This document shows positions 1-7,870 of a stretch of 12,822 nt of DNA, piece after piece. The DNA comes from Bacteroidota bacterium (lineage in GTDB: Bacteria > Bacteroidota > Bacteroidia > Chitinophagales > Chitinophagaceae). Every line of letters starts with the position of its first letter. The stretch's first letter is position 1. A model generated the notes under the pieces. That model worked only from the letters and a program-made list of their open reading frames with translations, did not search any database and was not told the DNA's origin. The translations under genes and the position numbers were made by a program. The DNA lies in the NCBI GenBank assembly GCA_025361325.1, contig JANYAL010000353.1:1-12822 (forward strand), written 5' to 3'.

Positions 1-134
1 GTAACCGCCTGAGACCCTGTTTAAACAGAGATTCATTTTAAGAATTTGTTACTTGTACCATGGCGGGTTTGCCCTTATGATAAAAATAGGTAGATTTAAC
101 TGCAAATCTATTCCTTTATTTAAATTAAACATGT

Positions 135-635
135 ATGATCGTACAGTCTCTATTGGGTGAATTCAATTATGAATCAGAGAATACCCGCAAATTATTAATG
201 GCCATTCCCGACAGTGCCTTAGAATACAAACCTTCTGAAAAAAACTGGACCACCGGCCAGCTGGCTTCACACATTGCTGAAGTATACAACTGGTACGAGC
301 CAACCCTACACCAGGATGTTTTTGACATGGCAACCTATAAATATGATAAGGGCGATATCAGCCATGCGTCAAATATCGTGGCCAAGTTCGAAGAGAACCT
401 TGCAAAAGCCAGGAAAGCACTGGAAACATCAAAGGATGAGCATATGATGGATGAGTGGAAGATGGTCATGGGCACCGAGGCGGCCCTGTTTCCGCCGATG
501 CCCAGGATACAGGTGGTCCGTGGTTTTCTATTCAACCATTTGTATCACCACCGTGGTGAAATGGTGGTATACCTGCGCGCCACCGGTAACCAAGTACCCG
601 GTTTGTACGGACCCACTGCTGATGATAAGATGTAA
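135..635 (+). CDS. DinB family protein (metal-binding four-helix bundle)
   Basis: This 166-residue protein has the length and layout of the DinB/YfiT superfamily, small four-helix bundles that bind a divalent metal through three histidines. Visible candidates are His46 in the LASHIAEVYNW segment, and His135 and His139 in FNHLYHHRGEM, the family's typical C-terminal N-H-x-x-H-H-R-G motif. KPSEKNWTTGQLASHI near residues 32-47 is also characteristic. Some superfamily members are thiol-dependent transferases or mycothiol/bacillithiol enzymes, but most have no known substrate, and nothing here identifies one. No signal peptide or membrane segment is seen, so it is probably cytoplasmic. An ATG four bases upstream (131) opens a frame that stops after nine codons, so 135 is the start. 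It is a stand-alone transcription unit ended by the hairpin at 659. Family assignment is firm; function is unknown. Confidence 0.85.
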   Translation: MIVQSLLGEFNYESENTRKLLMAIPDSALEYKPSEKNWTTGQLASHIAEVYNWYEPTLHQDVFDMATYKYDKGDISHASNIVAKFEENLAKARKALETSKDEHMMDEWKMVMGTEAALFPPMPRIQVVRGFLFNHLYHHRGEMVVYLRATGNQVPGLYGPTADDKM

Positions 636-658
636 TTCCGGAACTGAAATGTAATTTG

Positions 659-690
659 CTGCAAAACCTGTATGGTTTTGCAGTTTTTTT
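659..690 (+). terminator. Intrinsic (rho-independent) terminator after the DinB gene
   Basis: A perfect 10-bp inverted repeat, CTGCAAAACC / GGTTTTGCAG (659-668 and 674-683), encloses a 5-base loop TGTAT and is followed directly by seven T residues (684-690). It lies 24 bases after the DinB stop codon and ends before lysA begins, so it should separate the two genes transcriptionally. This is read directly from the sequence. Confidence 0.9.
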
Positions 691-744
691 ATTTCTATAC
701 ATACGCAATCATCACTATCATCATTGCATTTTGTATTTTCGCTT

Positions 745-1953
745 ATGTCAGAATCGTTAACAACAGAGCAATTAAAAGAAATTGCCGGCACCTTTGGAAC
801 ACCGGTTTATGTGTATCATGCCGAGCACATCAACGGGCAGTACAAAAAACTTACAGCGGCTTTTGCCCGGACAGATACCCGCTTCTTTTACGCCTGCAAG
901 GCACTGACCAACATTAATGTCTTACGGCATATCAAAAGTATCGGCTGCCAGGTGGACTGCAGTTCGGTAAACGAGGTAAAACTGGCATTGCTGGCTGGTT
1001 TTGAACCGGAACATGTGCTATATACTTCAAACGGCATTCATTTCAGTGAAATTGAAGAAGCCATTGGGCTGGGTGTGAACATTAACATCGACAGCCTCAG
1101 CAACCTTCAGAAATTTGGAGCAAGATTCGGACATAGTTACCCGGTAGGTGTGCGCCTGCGACCGGGGATTATGGCAGGCGGCAACCTGAAGATCTCCACC
1201 GGACATGATAAAAGTAAGTTTGGCATCCCGATTGACCAGTTGGATAAGATACTGACACTGGTCAATGAATATGACCTGCTGGTCCGGACCCTGCATATTC
1301 ACACCGGCAGTGATATACAGGATTTGGATATTTTTGTGAAAGGTATCGAGGTGTTATTCGATATCATTCCAAAATTCAGGGATCTTTCTTCCATAGACCT
1401 GGGCGGAGGTTTTAAAGTGTCCTATAAGGAGGGAGATGTCGAAACGGACATCGGGTTACTGGCTAAAAAGGTGAGGGAAGCCTTTTCCGATCACCCCAAC
1501 CCCAATGGCAAACCGCTGCAGGTTTGGTTTGAACCGGGTAAATTCCTGCTCAGTGCGGCAGGATACCTGGTATCGGAGGTAAATGTTCTCAAAGAGACGA
1601 ACACCACCACCTTTGCCGGTTTGAATACCGGTTTCAACCACCTTCTCCGTCCCATGTTCTATGATGCCTATCACCGGATAGAGAACATCAGCAATCCCTT
1701 TGGTCCTGTAAAACCATATACCATCACGGGCAACATCTGCGAAACCGATACTTTTGCCTGGGACAGGATGGTGAATGAGATCCGTGAAGGGGATCTACTG
1801 GTCTTTTACAATGCTGGGGCCTATGGTTTTGAAATGAGCAGCAACTTCAACTCACGTGTAAAACCGGCCGAAGTGCTGGTTAAAGACGGAAAGGCTCAAT
1901 TGATACGTAAGCGGGAGGAGTTCGAAGACTTGCTCAGGAATCAAATACTATAA
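745..1953 (+). CDS. lysA: Diaminopimelate decarboxylase LysA
   Basis: PLP-dependent fold-III decarboxylase converting meso-diaminopimelate to L-lysine and CO2 (EC 4.1.1.20), the final step of lysine biosynthesis, cytoplasmic. With the start at 745 it has 402 residues, normal for the family. Visible landmarks are YACKA with the PLP Schiff-base Lys52; STGHDKSKFGI; HIHTGS (His184/His186); the phosphate-binding glycine loop DLGGG (220-222); FEPGK (263-266); LLRPMFYDAYH; CET with catalytic-type Cys332; and AGAYGFEMSSNFNSR with Tyr360. NspC (carboxynorspermidine decarboxylase) is related, but the CET, AYGF and STG...KFGI motifs favour LysA. An in-frame ATG at 724 would add seven residues (MHFVFSL) ahead of the MSESLTTEQL start; I prefer 745 because homology begins shortly after it. 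No obvious ribosome binding site is present, as is common in Bacteroidota. It lies between a terminator and a 215-base spacer, so it is probably monocistronic. Confidence 0.93.
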   Translation: MSESLTTEQLKEIAGTFGTPVYVYHAEHINGQYKKLTAAFARTDTRFFYACKALTNINVLRHIKSIGCQVDCSSVNEVKLALLAGFEPEHVLYTSNGIHFSEIEEAIGLGVNINIDSLSNLQKFGARFGHSYPVGVRLRPGIMAGGNLKISTGHDKSKFGIPIDQLDKILTLVNEYDLLVRTLHIHTGSDIQDLDIFVKGIEVLFDIIPKFRDLSSIDLGGGFKVSYKEGDVETDIGLLAKKVREAFSDHPNPNGKPLQVWFEPGKFLLSAAGYLVSEVNVLKETNTTTFAGLNTGFNHLLRPMFYDAYHRIENISNPFGPVKPYTITGNICETDTFAWDRMVNEIREGDLLVFYNAGAYGFEMSSNFNSRVKPAEVLVKDGKAQLIRKREEFEDLLRNQIL

Positions 1954-2118
1954 GATCCTTTCAGGGAATAGAATGCTTTTCATCTCTTATATATACAGTT
2001 GCATATCTGCTCATCTACCCAACTTATTTACACTTCTTTTAACTAAAATAAAATTCTCACCCTATTGCAGATATCAGAAATTATTTCAACTTTTACATAG
2101 CAATTTAAAAATGCCGAC

Positions 2119-2157
2119 TTTGGTGACTCCACCAGGGTCAACAAACTTCAACAAACA
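2119..2157 (+). repeat. Hairpin and 10-bp tandem repeat in the leader of the A2M gene
   Basis: An imperfect inverted repeat, TTTGGTGAC (2119-2127) and GTCAACAAA (2137-2145), has 9-base arms with one mismatch and a 9-base spacer that could extend the stem by two more pairs. Its right arm overlaps a tandem duplication of TCAACAAAC(T/A) at 2138-2147 and 2148-2157. It ends 11 bases before the A2M start codon, so it would lie in the 5' leader or the promoter. It could be an operator or an mRNA structure; the sequence does not say which. The remainder of 1954-2168 is AT-rich spacer in which I see no gene and no convincing TAnnTTTG-type promoter. Confidence 0.35.
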
Positions 2158-2168
2158 ACCTCATATTT

Positions 2169-5100
2169 ATGGATGCTGATTATGCTAACTGTCCTAAAAA
2201 GTTCAGTGCAACTTTTTTACGGGCCCTGCTTTCGCTGACTCTCTTAACTGTTTTATTTTCCTGCAGTAAAAAAGAAAAATGGATCGATGTAGACCCTGCT
2301 TTCAGCAAATACATTGATGCGTACACCACAGGAGTAGTTTCCAGGACAACCACCATACGGATACAGATGGCTGCAGAAGCCACAACCACGCATACCGTGG
2401 GAGAAGAAGTGAAGGATGCGCTTTTTGATCTCACCCCTTCCGTAAAAGGGAAAGCATACTGGCTGGATGCGAGGACCATTGAATTCAAACCTGACAGTTA
2501 CCTGCAAAAAGATCAATTGTATACCGTGAACTTTAAACTAAGCAAGGTGACAAATGTTCCCGATAAATTCTCCACATTCAGCTTCAGCCTGAAAACGGTA
2601 AAGCCCGCTTACAGGATCTCTGATGACGGGCTGCGCAGTGGTGCGGGAACAAAAAACAAGATGAGTTTCAGCGGTGATATCGAGACAGCCGATGTGGAAG
2701 AAGGTACGCAGGTGGAGAAATTACTTACAGCCTTACAAAATAACAATCCGCTGAAGATAAACTGGCAGCATAATGATGCCACAAAGACGCATCATTTCAT
2801 CATCGAGAACATTGAACGGGCGAATTCCAGCAATAACATGAACCTGCGCTGGGACGGCAGCGCACTCAGTATGGACCTTAAAGGGGAAAAGACCGTGGAA
2901 ATACCTGCTGTGGGTGATTTTAAAGTGCTGAATGTGGTAGCCATGAATGAGGCGCAGCAATATGCCTCAGTGCAGTTCAGCGACCCCATCGCCGTGGGAC
3001 AGGATCTTACCGGACTGGTAACCGTCAGCAACCAGCAGGATATATCCTACACGATCAATGGAAGCGAAGTGAAAGTCTTTGCAGGTGGTAAACTGGATGG
3101 CAATTATACCCTCTATGTGAACCCGGGTATTAAAGACACCTGGGGCGATACGCTCAGTAAAGGATATACGGCCAATATCAACTTTGAGAATAAAATGCCT
3201 TCCGTGAAGATCCATGGTAAAGGGAATATTCTGCCCAACAGCGGCAGACTGGTATTGCCCTTTGAAGCCGTCAACCTGGATGCAGTGGACATCAGCATCA
3301 TTAAGATATTCGAAAATAACGTGCCCCAGTTCCTGCAACAGAATGATCTCGCCGGAAACGAGGAGCTGAGAAGGGTGGCCAAACCCATCGTGCAAAAGAC
3401 ACTCCGGCTGGATGATGACAAGACGCTTGACCTGCACAAGCGACAGCACTTTTCGCTGGATATCGATAAGTTCCTGAAGACCGAACAGGGCGCCATTTAT
3501 CGCATCACTATCGGTTTCAGACCGGAATATTCCATGTACCTGTCTTCCGATACTGCGAAAAAGTCGGGCCAGAATGAGGAAGTATCAAATGATGAATCAT
3601 ACGATAACTACCGTACCAAGGGAATGGATGAGGACGATGCGTTCTGGGATCGCTATGATTCCTATTATCCCTACGGATATAACTGGGAAAGAAAAGATGA
3701 CCCAACCAGCAGGTCATATTACAATAAGGACCGTTGGGCCAGCCGGAATATCCTGGCCAGTAATATCGGGCTTACCGCCAAAAGAGGCACTAACAACAGT
3801 ATAATGATTGCGGTTAGCAATATCCTCACCACAGAACCCATGGGCGGTGTTGAACTTAACCTGATTGATTACCAGCAGACCATCATCACCAAGACCACCA
3901 GTGGCAGCGACGGCTTTGCCAATATTGATCTTTCCCGTAAGCCATACCTGCTTATAGCACGAAAAGGTAACGAAAGGGGCTACCTGAAACTGGATGACGG
4001 AAGTTCGCTTCCCCTGGGCCGGTTTGATGTGAGCGGGGAAGAGGTGAAGAACGGCATCAAGGGATTCATATTCGGGGAACGGGGGGTATGGCGCCCGGGT
4101 GATACCATGTACCTTAATTTCATCGTGGAGGATAAAGAAGGGAAATTGCCGAAGGACCACCCGGTGGAATTCAGTTTATACACACCCTCAGGACAATTGT
4201 ACAAACATTCCGTTCAGTCCGATGCATCGGACGGCTTCTATCTATTCAGAACCAATACCGATGCAGCTTCCCCCACCGGCAACTGGCTGGCCAGGGTCAA
4301 AGTAGGCGGGGCTGTATTTGAAAAAAGGATCAAGGTGGAAACAGTAATGCCTAACCGCCTTAAGATAAATCTTGATTTCGGTAAGGATGCCATGCTCGGC
4401 GTGGGAACCACTTCGGCAGGTACCATCAACGCCAAATGGCTATTTGGCGCCGTGGGCAAGAACCTGAAAGCCAAGATCGATGCTTCACTGCTGGCTAAAA
4501 AGACGGTCTTCCCCAAATTTGCGGGTTTCAACTTCGATAATCCTACAGGCTCTTATTCCACCCAGAACAAGACCATCTATGACGGTACACTGGATGCTGA
4601 TGGGAATGCAGCCATCAAAACCGATTTCCAGGTTGACCAGTCGGCACCAGGTATGCTGACTGCGAACCTTATGGTCAAGGTCTTTGAGCCGGGCGGAAGT
4701 TTCAGCATCGATAACATGACGATACCTTACAGTCCTTATAAAAGCTATGTTGGCATCAAATTACCCGATGGGGAAAAGCCCTTTGATTACCTGCTTGCCG
4801 GAAAAGAGCACACCACCCAGATCGTTAATGTGGACGGACGCGGCAACCTGATGACCGGCGACAATGATGTGGAGGTGCAGTTCTACCGCATACAATGGCG
4901 CTGGTGGTGGGATAATAACGGCGACAACCTGAGCAACTTCACTCAGAATGAATTCAACAAGCTGATCAAAAAAGAGACCCTGCGCCTGGCTGGCGGAAGG
5001 GGACAATGGAAGTTTAGTACATCCCCCAATGAATGGGGCCGTTATCTGGTACTGGTCAAAGACCTCAAAAGTGGCCACACGTCCGGTTCCACCCTGTACA

Positions 5101-7769
5101 TAGATGAACCCGGATGGCAAACACGCGAAGGGAATGACGACCAGACTGCAGCGGCCATGCTCTCATTTACCAGCAACAAGGAACAATACAATGTAGGCGA
5201 AGAGGTCTCCCTAAGCATCCCCAGCAGCAAGGGCGGAAGGCTGCTGGTGAGTATTGAGAGCGGCAGCAAAGTGATCAGTTCCTTTTGGCAGGAAACCATA
5301 CAGGGAACAACAATTGTCAAGTTCAAAGCCGAACCAGGCATGGCACCCAACGTATATGCAACTGTAAGCATGCTCCAACCCCATGCACAGACCATCAACG
5401 ACCTGCCCATACGGATGTATGGTTCCATCCCCATTTTCATTGAGGACAAGAATACGGAACTCCATCCCCTCATCAACATGCCGGCCACCATACGACCCGA
5501 ACAGAACGTTTCATTCACTGTAAATGAACAGCAGGGAAGGGAAATGACCTATGCTGTTGCCATAGTGGATGAAGGCCTGCTTGATCTCACCCATTTCAAA
5601 ACTCCGGATCCCCATAATGCCTTTTATGCCAGGGAGGCATTGGGTGTTAAAAGCTTCGATATGTTCGATTATGTCATCGGAGCCTGGGGCGGCGACCTGG
5701 AAAGGATACTCACCATCGGCGGTGATATAGACGCAGGACCCGTAAAACAAAAAACAGCGAACCGGTTCAGACCGGTGGTGAAATACCTGGGGCCCTTTCA
5801 CCTGAACGCCGGGCAAACACAAACACAGAGCTTTACGCTACCCGCCTATATCGGTTCCGTGCGAGCCATGGTGGTGGCTGCACATAGCGGCAGTTACGGA
5901 TTTACGGAAAAGACCGTTGCTGTCAAGAAACCCCTCATGCTCCTGGCCACCATGCCCAGGGTGCTTGGACCGGGAGAAACCATAAAACTCCCGGTAACGG
6001 TATTTGCGATGGAAAAGAATATCCGGAATGTGAATGTATCGCTTCAGGCGAATCCTTATCTGGAGGTCACAGGCAACAATACCCAGTCGGTAAGCTTTTC
6101 CGAGACAGGGGAACAGATGGTCTATTTTGATGTACAGGTAAAACCCAATACCGGGATCGGCAAGGTAAAACTGCTGGCTTCCTCAGGCGGTGAAAAGGCC
6201 GATTATGAAGTTGAACTCGATATCCGGAATCCCAATCCCCCGGTGACCAGTGTAACTGAAATAACCTTATCGCCGGGTCAGCAATGGAAAACCACGGCCT
6301 CACCCATAGGTTTAGCTGCAACAAGCACCGCTGTGGTGGAAATCTCCAGTGTCCCTTCTATGAACCTGCAGAAAAGGCTGAACTACCTCATCGAATATCC
6401 GTACGGATGTATTGAACAGACCACGTCGGCAGTGTTTCCACAGCTCGTACTGAACCAGTTGACCGACCTGGATGACAGTAAGAAGGCAGAGGTGGACAGG
6501 AATATAAAGGCCGGCATAGCCAAATTGCAGAACTTCCAAAGACCCGATGGCGGTTTCAGTTACTGGCCGGGTGGCAATGAAAGTGACGAATGGGGAACCA
6601 GTTATGCCGGGCACTTCCTAATCGAGGCACAGAACAGTGGTTACCTGGTCAGCGAGACCATGATGCAGCAGTGGAAAAATTACCAGCGGGGCAAGGCAAA
6701 TGCCTGGGTACCCTCCACTACCAATTTTTACGGTGGCGATCTTTCTCAATCTTACCGCCTCTACACACTGGCCCTGGCCAAAGCACCTGAATTGGGTGCC
6801 ATGAACAGGCTCAAGGAATTCAAATATCTTTCGGCAGAAGGCAAATGGAGACTTGCAGCTGCTTATAAACTTGCAGGCCAGGAAAATATCGCCCTTGATC
6901 TCATTAGTGGCCTGCCTACCTCATTTGATGCAAGGCCCAACCCCGGAATAACGTTTGGCTCCGACCTGCGCGACCAGGCTATGGTACTGGAAACCCTGAC
7001 CATCCTGGGCAAAAAAGCAAAGGCGGCCGAGTTGCTTCCAACCGTGGCGGCCAGATTGTCGCAGGACAACTGGTACAGTACACAAACCACGGCATATGCA
7101 CTGATGGCTATAGCCAAATATTGCGGTAAGAATCCTTCTGGCGCCAAGATCCTGGCCAACGGATCGGTTGACGGAAAAGCCGTGAACATAAATTCTGCTT
7201 CCTATATCCGTCAGGTGCCGGTAATATTTGGTAATGGAAACAGCAATATCATCCTCACCAATAACGGAAGTAATACCCTTTATGTAAGGCTGGTGACCCA
7301 GGGGCAGCCCCTGAGCGGCGATAGTCTGAAAGTGAAGAACAATCCCGCCGTGCTGAACATGGGTGTGAGTTACATGACCCGGGACGGAAAAACGATAGAC
7401 GTAGCCAGTCTTACCCAGGGAACCGACTTTCTTGCCAAAGTGGTGATAAAGAATCCCGGAAAACGCGGGTATTATTCCCAGATGGCCCTTTCTCAGATCT
7501 TTCCCAGCGGCTGGGAGATACTCAATGCAAGGGTGTTCGATGCGGAAAGCGGGTACAAATCATCTGCAGCCACGTACCAGGATATCCGTGATGACAGGGT
7601 GTACACTTATTTCAATATAGGTGCAAATGAAACACTCACTTATTATGTACAGCTCAATGCGTCTTACCTGGGCCGTTATTTCCTGCCGGGTACGTATTGC
7701 GAGGCCATGTACGATAACAGCATTACGAGCGGGGTGAACGGCAGGTGGGTAAATGTTGTGAACCAGTAA
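2169..7769 (+). CDS. Alpha-2-macroglobulin family lipoprotein (thioester-containing protease trap)
   Basis: A 1866-residue bacterial alpha-2-macroglobulin of the YfhM type, expected to trap attacking proteases outside the cytoplasm by bait cleavage followed by covalent thioester capture. The N-terminus has a hydrophobic stretch (about 16-31) ending in a lipobox LFSC, with lipidated Cys32. Approximate order: Ig-like/Big domains (55-345), macroglobulin domains (345-450 and 525-880) including GERGVWRPGDT at 636-646, bait-region domain (995-1190) with VDEGLLDLT at 1133, A2M domain (1200-1290), thioester domain (from 1385) and a C-terminal receptor-binding-like domain. The thioester motif GCIEQ is intact (Cys1414, Gln1417). 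An acidic, Tyr-rich linker lies at about 457-520. The start at 2169 is the only ATG ahead of the signal peptide. E. coli has both thioester and non-thioester forms; this is the thioester form. The residues after Cys32 (SKKEK) are not the canonical Bacteroidota surface-export signal, so inner- versus outer-membrane location is open. pbpC follows, the usual partner. Confidence 0.93.
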   Translation: MDADYANCPKKFSATFLRALLSLTLLTVLFSCSKKEKWIDVDPAFSKYIDAYTTGVVSRTTTIRIQMAAEATTTHTVGEEVKDALFDLTPSVKGKAYWLDARTIEFKPDSYLQKDQLYTVNFKLSKVTNVPDKFSTFSFSLKTVKPAYRISDDGLRSGAGTKNKMSFSGDIETADVEEGTQVEKLLTALQNNNPLKINWQHNDATKTHHFIIENIERANSSNNMNLRWDGSALSMDLKGEKTVEIPAVGDFKVLNVVAMNEAQQYASVQFSDPIAVGQDLTGLVTVSNQQDISYTINGSEVKVFAGGKLDGNYTLYVNPGIKDTWGDTLSKGYTANINFENKMPSVKIHGKGNILPNSGRLVLPFEAVNLDAVDISIIKIFENNVPQFLQQNDLAGNEELRRVAKPIVQKTLRLDDDKTLDLHKRQHFSLDIDKFLKTEQGAIYRITIGFRPEYSMYLSSDTAKKSGQNEEVSNDESYDNYRTKGMDEDDAFWDRYDSYYPYGYNWERKDDPTSRSYYNKDRWASRNILASNIGLTAKRGTNNSIMIAVSNILTTEPMGGVELNLIDYQQTIITKTTSGSDGFANIDLSRKPYLLIARKGNERGYLKLDDGSSLPLGRFDVSGEEVKNGIKGFIFGERGVWRPGDTMYLNFIVEDKEGKLPKDHPVEFSLYTPSGQLYKHSVQSDASDGFYLFRTNTDAASPTGNWLARVKVGGAVFEKRIKVETVMPNRLKINLDFGKDAMLGVGTTSAGTINAKWLFGAVGKNLKAKIDASLLAKKTVFPKFAGFNFDNPTGSYSTQNKTIYDGTLDADGNAAIKTDFQVDQSAPGMLTANLMVKVFEPGGSFSIDNMTIPYSPYKSYVGIKLPDGEKPFDYLLAGKEHTTQIVNVDGRGNLMTGDNDVEVQFYRIQWRWWWDNNGDNLSNFTQNEFNKLIKKETLRLAGGRGQWKFSTSPNEWGRYLVLVKDLKSGHTSGSTLYIDEPGWQTREGNDDQTAAAMLSFTSNKEQYNVGEEVSLSIPSSKGGRLLVSIESGSKVISSFWQETIQGTTIVKFKAEPGMAPNVYATVSMLQPHAQTINDLPIRMYGSIPIFIEDKNTELHPLINMPATIRPEQNVSFTVNEQQGREMTYAVAIVDEGLLDLTHFKTPDPHNAFYAREALGVKSFDMFDYVIGAWGGDLERILTIGGDIDAGPVKQKTANRFRPVVKYLGPFHLNAGQTQTQSFTLPAYIGSVRAMVVAAHSGSYGFTEKTVAVKKPLMLLATMPRVLGPGETIKLPVTVFAMEKNIRNVNVSLQANPYLEVTGNNTQSVSFSETGEQMVYFDVQVKPNTGIGKVKLLASSGGEKADYEVELDIRNPNPPVTSVTEITLSPGQQWKTTASPIGLAATSTAVVEISSVPSMNLQKRLNYLIEYPYGCIEQTTSAVFPQLVLNQLTDLDDSKKAEVDRNIKAGIAKLQNFQRPDGGFSYWPGGNESDEWGTSYAGHFLIEAQNSGYLVSETMMQQWKNYQRGKANAWVPSTTNFYGGDLSQSYRLYTLALAKAPELGAMNRLKEFKYLSAEGKWRLAAAYKLAGQENIALDLISGLPTSFDARPNPGITFGSDLRDQAMVLETLTILGKKAKAAELLPTVAARLSQDNWYSTQTTAYALMAIAKYCGKNPSGAKILANGSVDGKAVNINSASYIRQVPVIFGNGNSNIILTNNGSNTLYVRLVTQGQPLSGDSLKVKNNPAVLNMGVSYMTRDGKTIDVASLTQGTDFLAKVVIKNPGKRGYYSQMALSQIFPSGWEILNARVFDAESGYKSSAATYQDIRDDRVYTYFNIGANETLTYYVQLNASYLGRYFLPGTYCEAMYDNSITSGVNGRWVNVVNQ

Positions 7770-7778
7770 ATGTATGAA

Positions 7779-7844
7779 CCACCCGGGCACTAAGCGCACG
7801 CTGATCCAGTAAGCCGAACTTTGAGCCCTTGGTACCCCGGGTGG
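7779..7844 (+). repeat. Perfect 9-bp inverted repeat between the A2M gene and pbpC
   Basis: CCACCCGGG (7779-7787) is the exact reverse complement of CCCGGGTGG (7836-7844), with a 48-base spacer. The right arm is followed by ACTTTTATTCTATTCTCTT, a T-rich stretch. The whole element fits in the 101-base gap between the A2M stop codon and the pbpC ATG. A long-loop terminator or attenuator that reduces read-through into pbpC is one reading; an mRNA-stabilising structure is another. The repeat is certain; the role is inference. Confidence 0.5.
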
Positions 7845-7870
7845 ACTTTTATTCTATTCTCTTGAGATCG

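Noticed and set aside
3..41. Possible last 12 codons of an upstream + strand gene, or first 12 codons of a minus-strand gene from 36
   Set aside because: Both are too short to recognise. The first 134 bases are treated as intergenic with no supported feature.
724..744. LysA start at ATG 724
   Set aside because: It would add only MHFVFSL; the ATG at 745 gives a conventional LysA N-terminus and lies closer to where family similarity begins.
672..917. 81-codon frame overlapping the start of lysA
   Set aside because: It begins inside the terminator and runs out of frame through well-supported LysA sequence.
1973..2179. 68-codon + strand frame in the spacer before A2M
   Set aside because: It is low-complexity, overlaps the A2M start, has no recognisable motif and lies in AT-rich intergenic DNA.
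2967..3449. 160-codon minus-strand frame inside the A2M gene (and similar ones at 3714-4160 and 5042-5518)
   Set aside because: These are antisense shadows of a gene with clear homology; the translations show no domain and are rich in residues expected from antisense reading.
7779..7844. tRNA-like or small structured RNA in the A2M-pbpC gap
   Set aside because: The 66-base element has paired ends but no T-loop consensus, no anticodon arm and a 9-bp instead of 7-bp end stem.
7829..7870. Longer pbpC beginning at TTG 7829, adding 14 residues
   Set aside because: It needs a non-ATG start, overlaps the right arm of the inverted repeat, and the ATG at 7871 begins a normal cytoplasmic tail plus membrane anchor.
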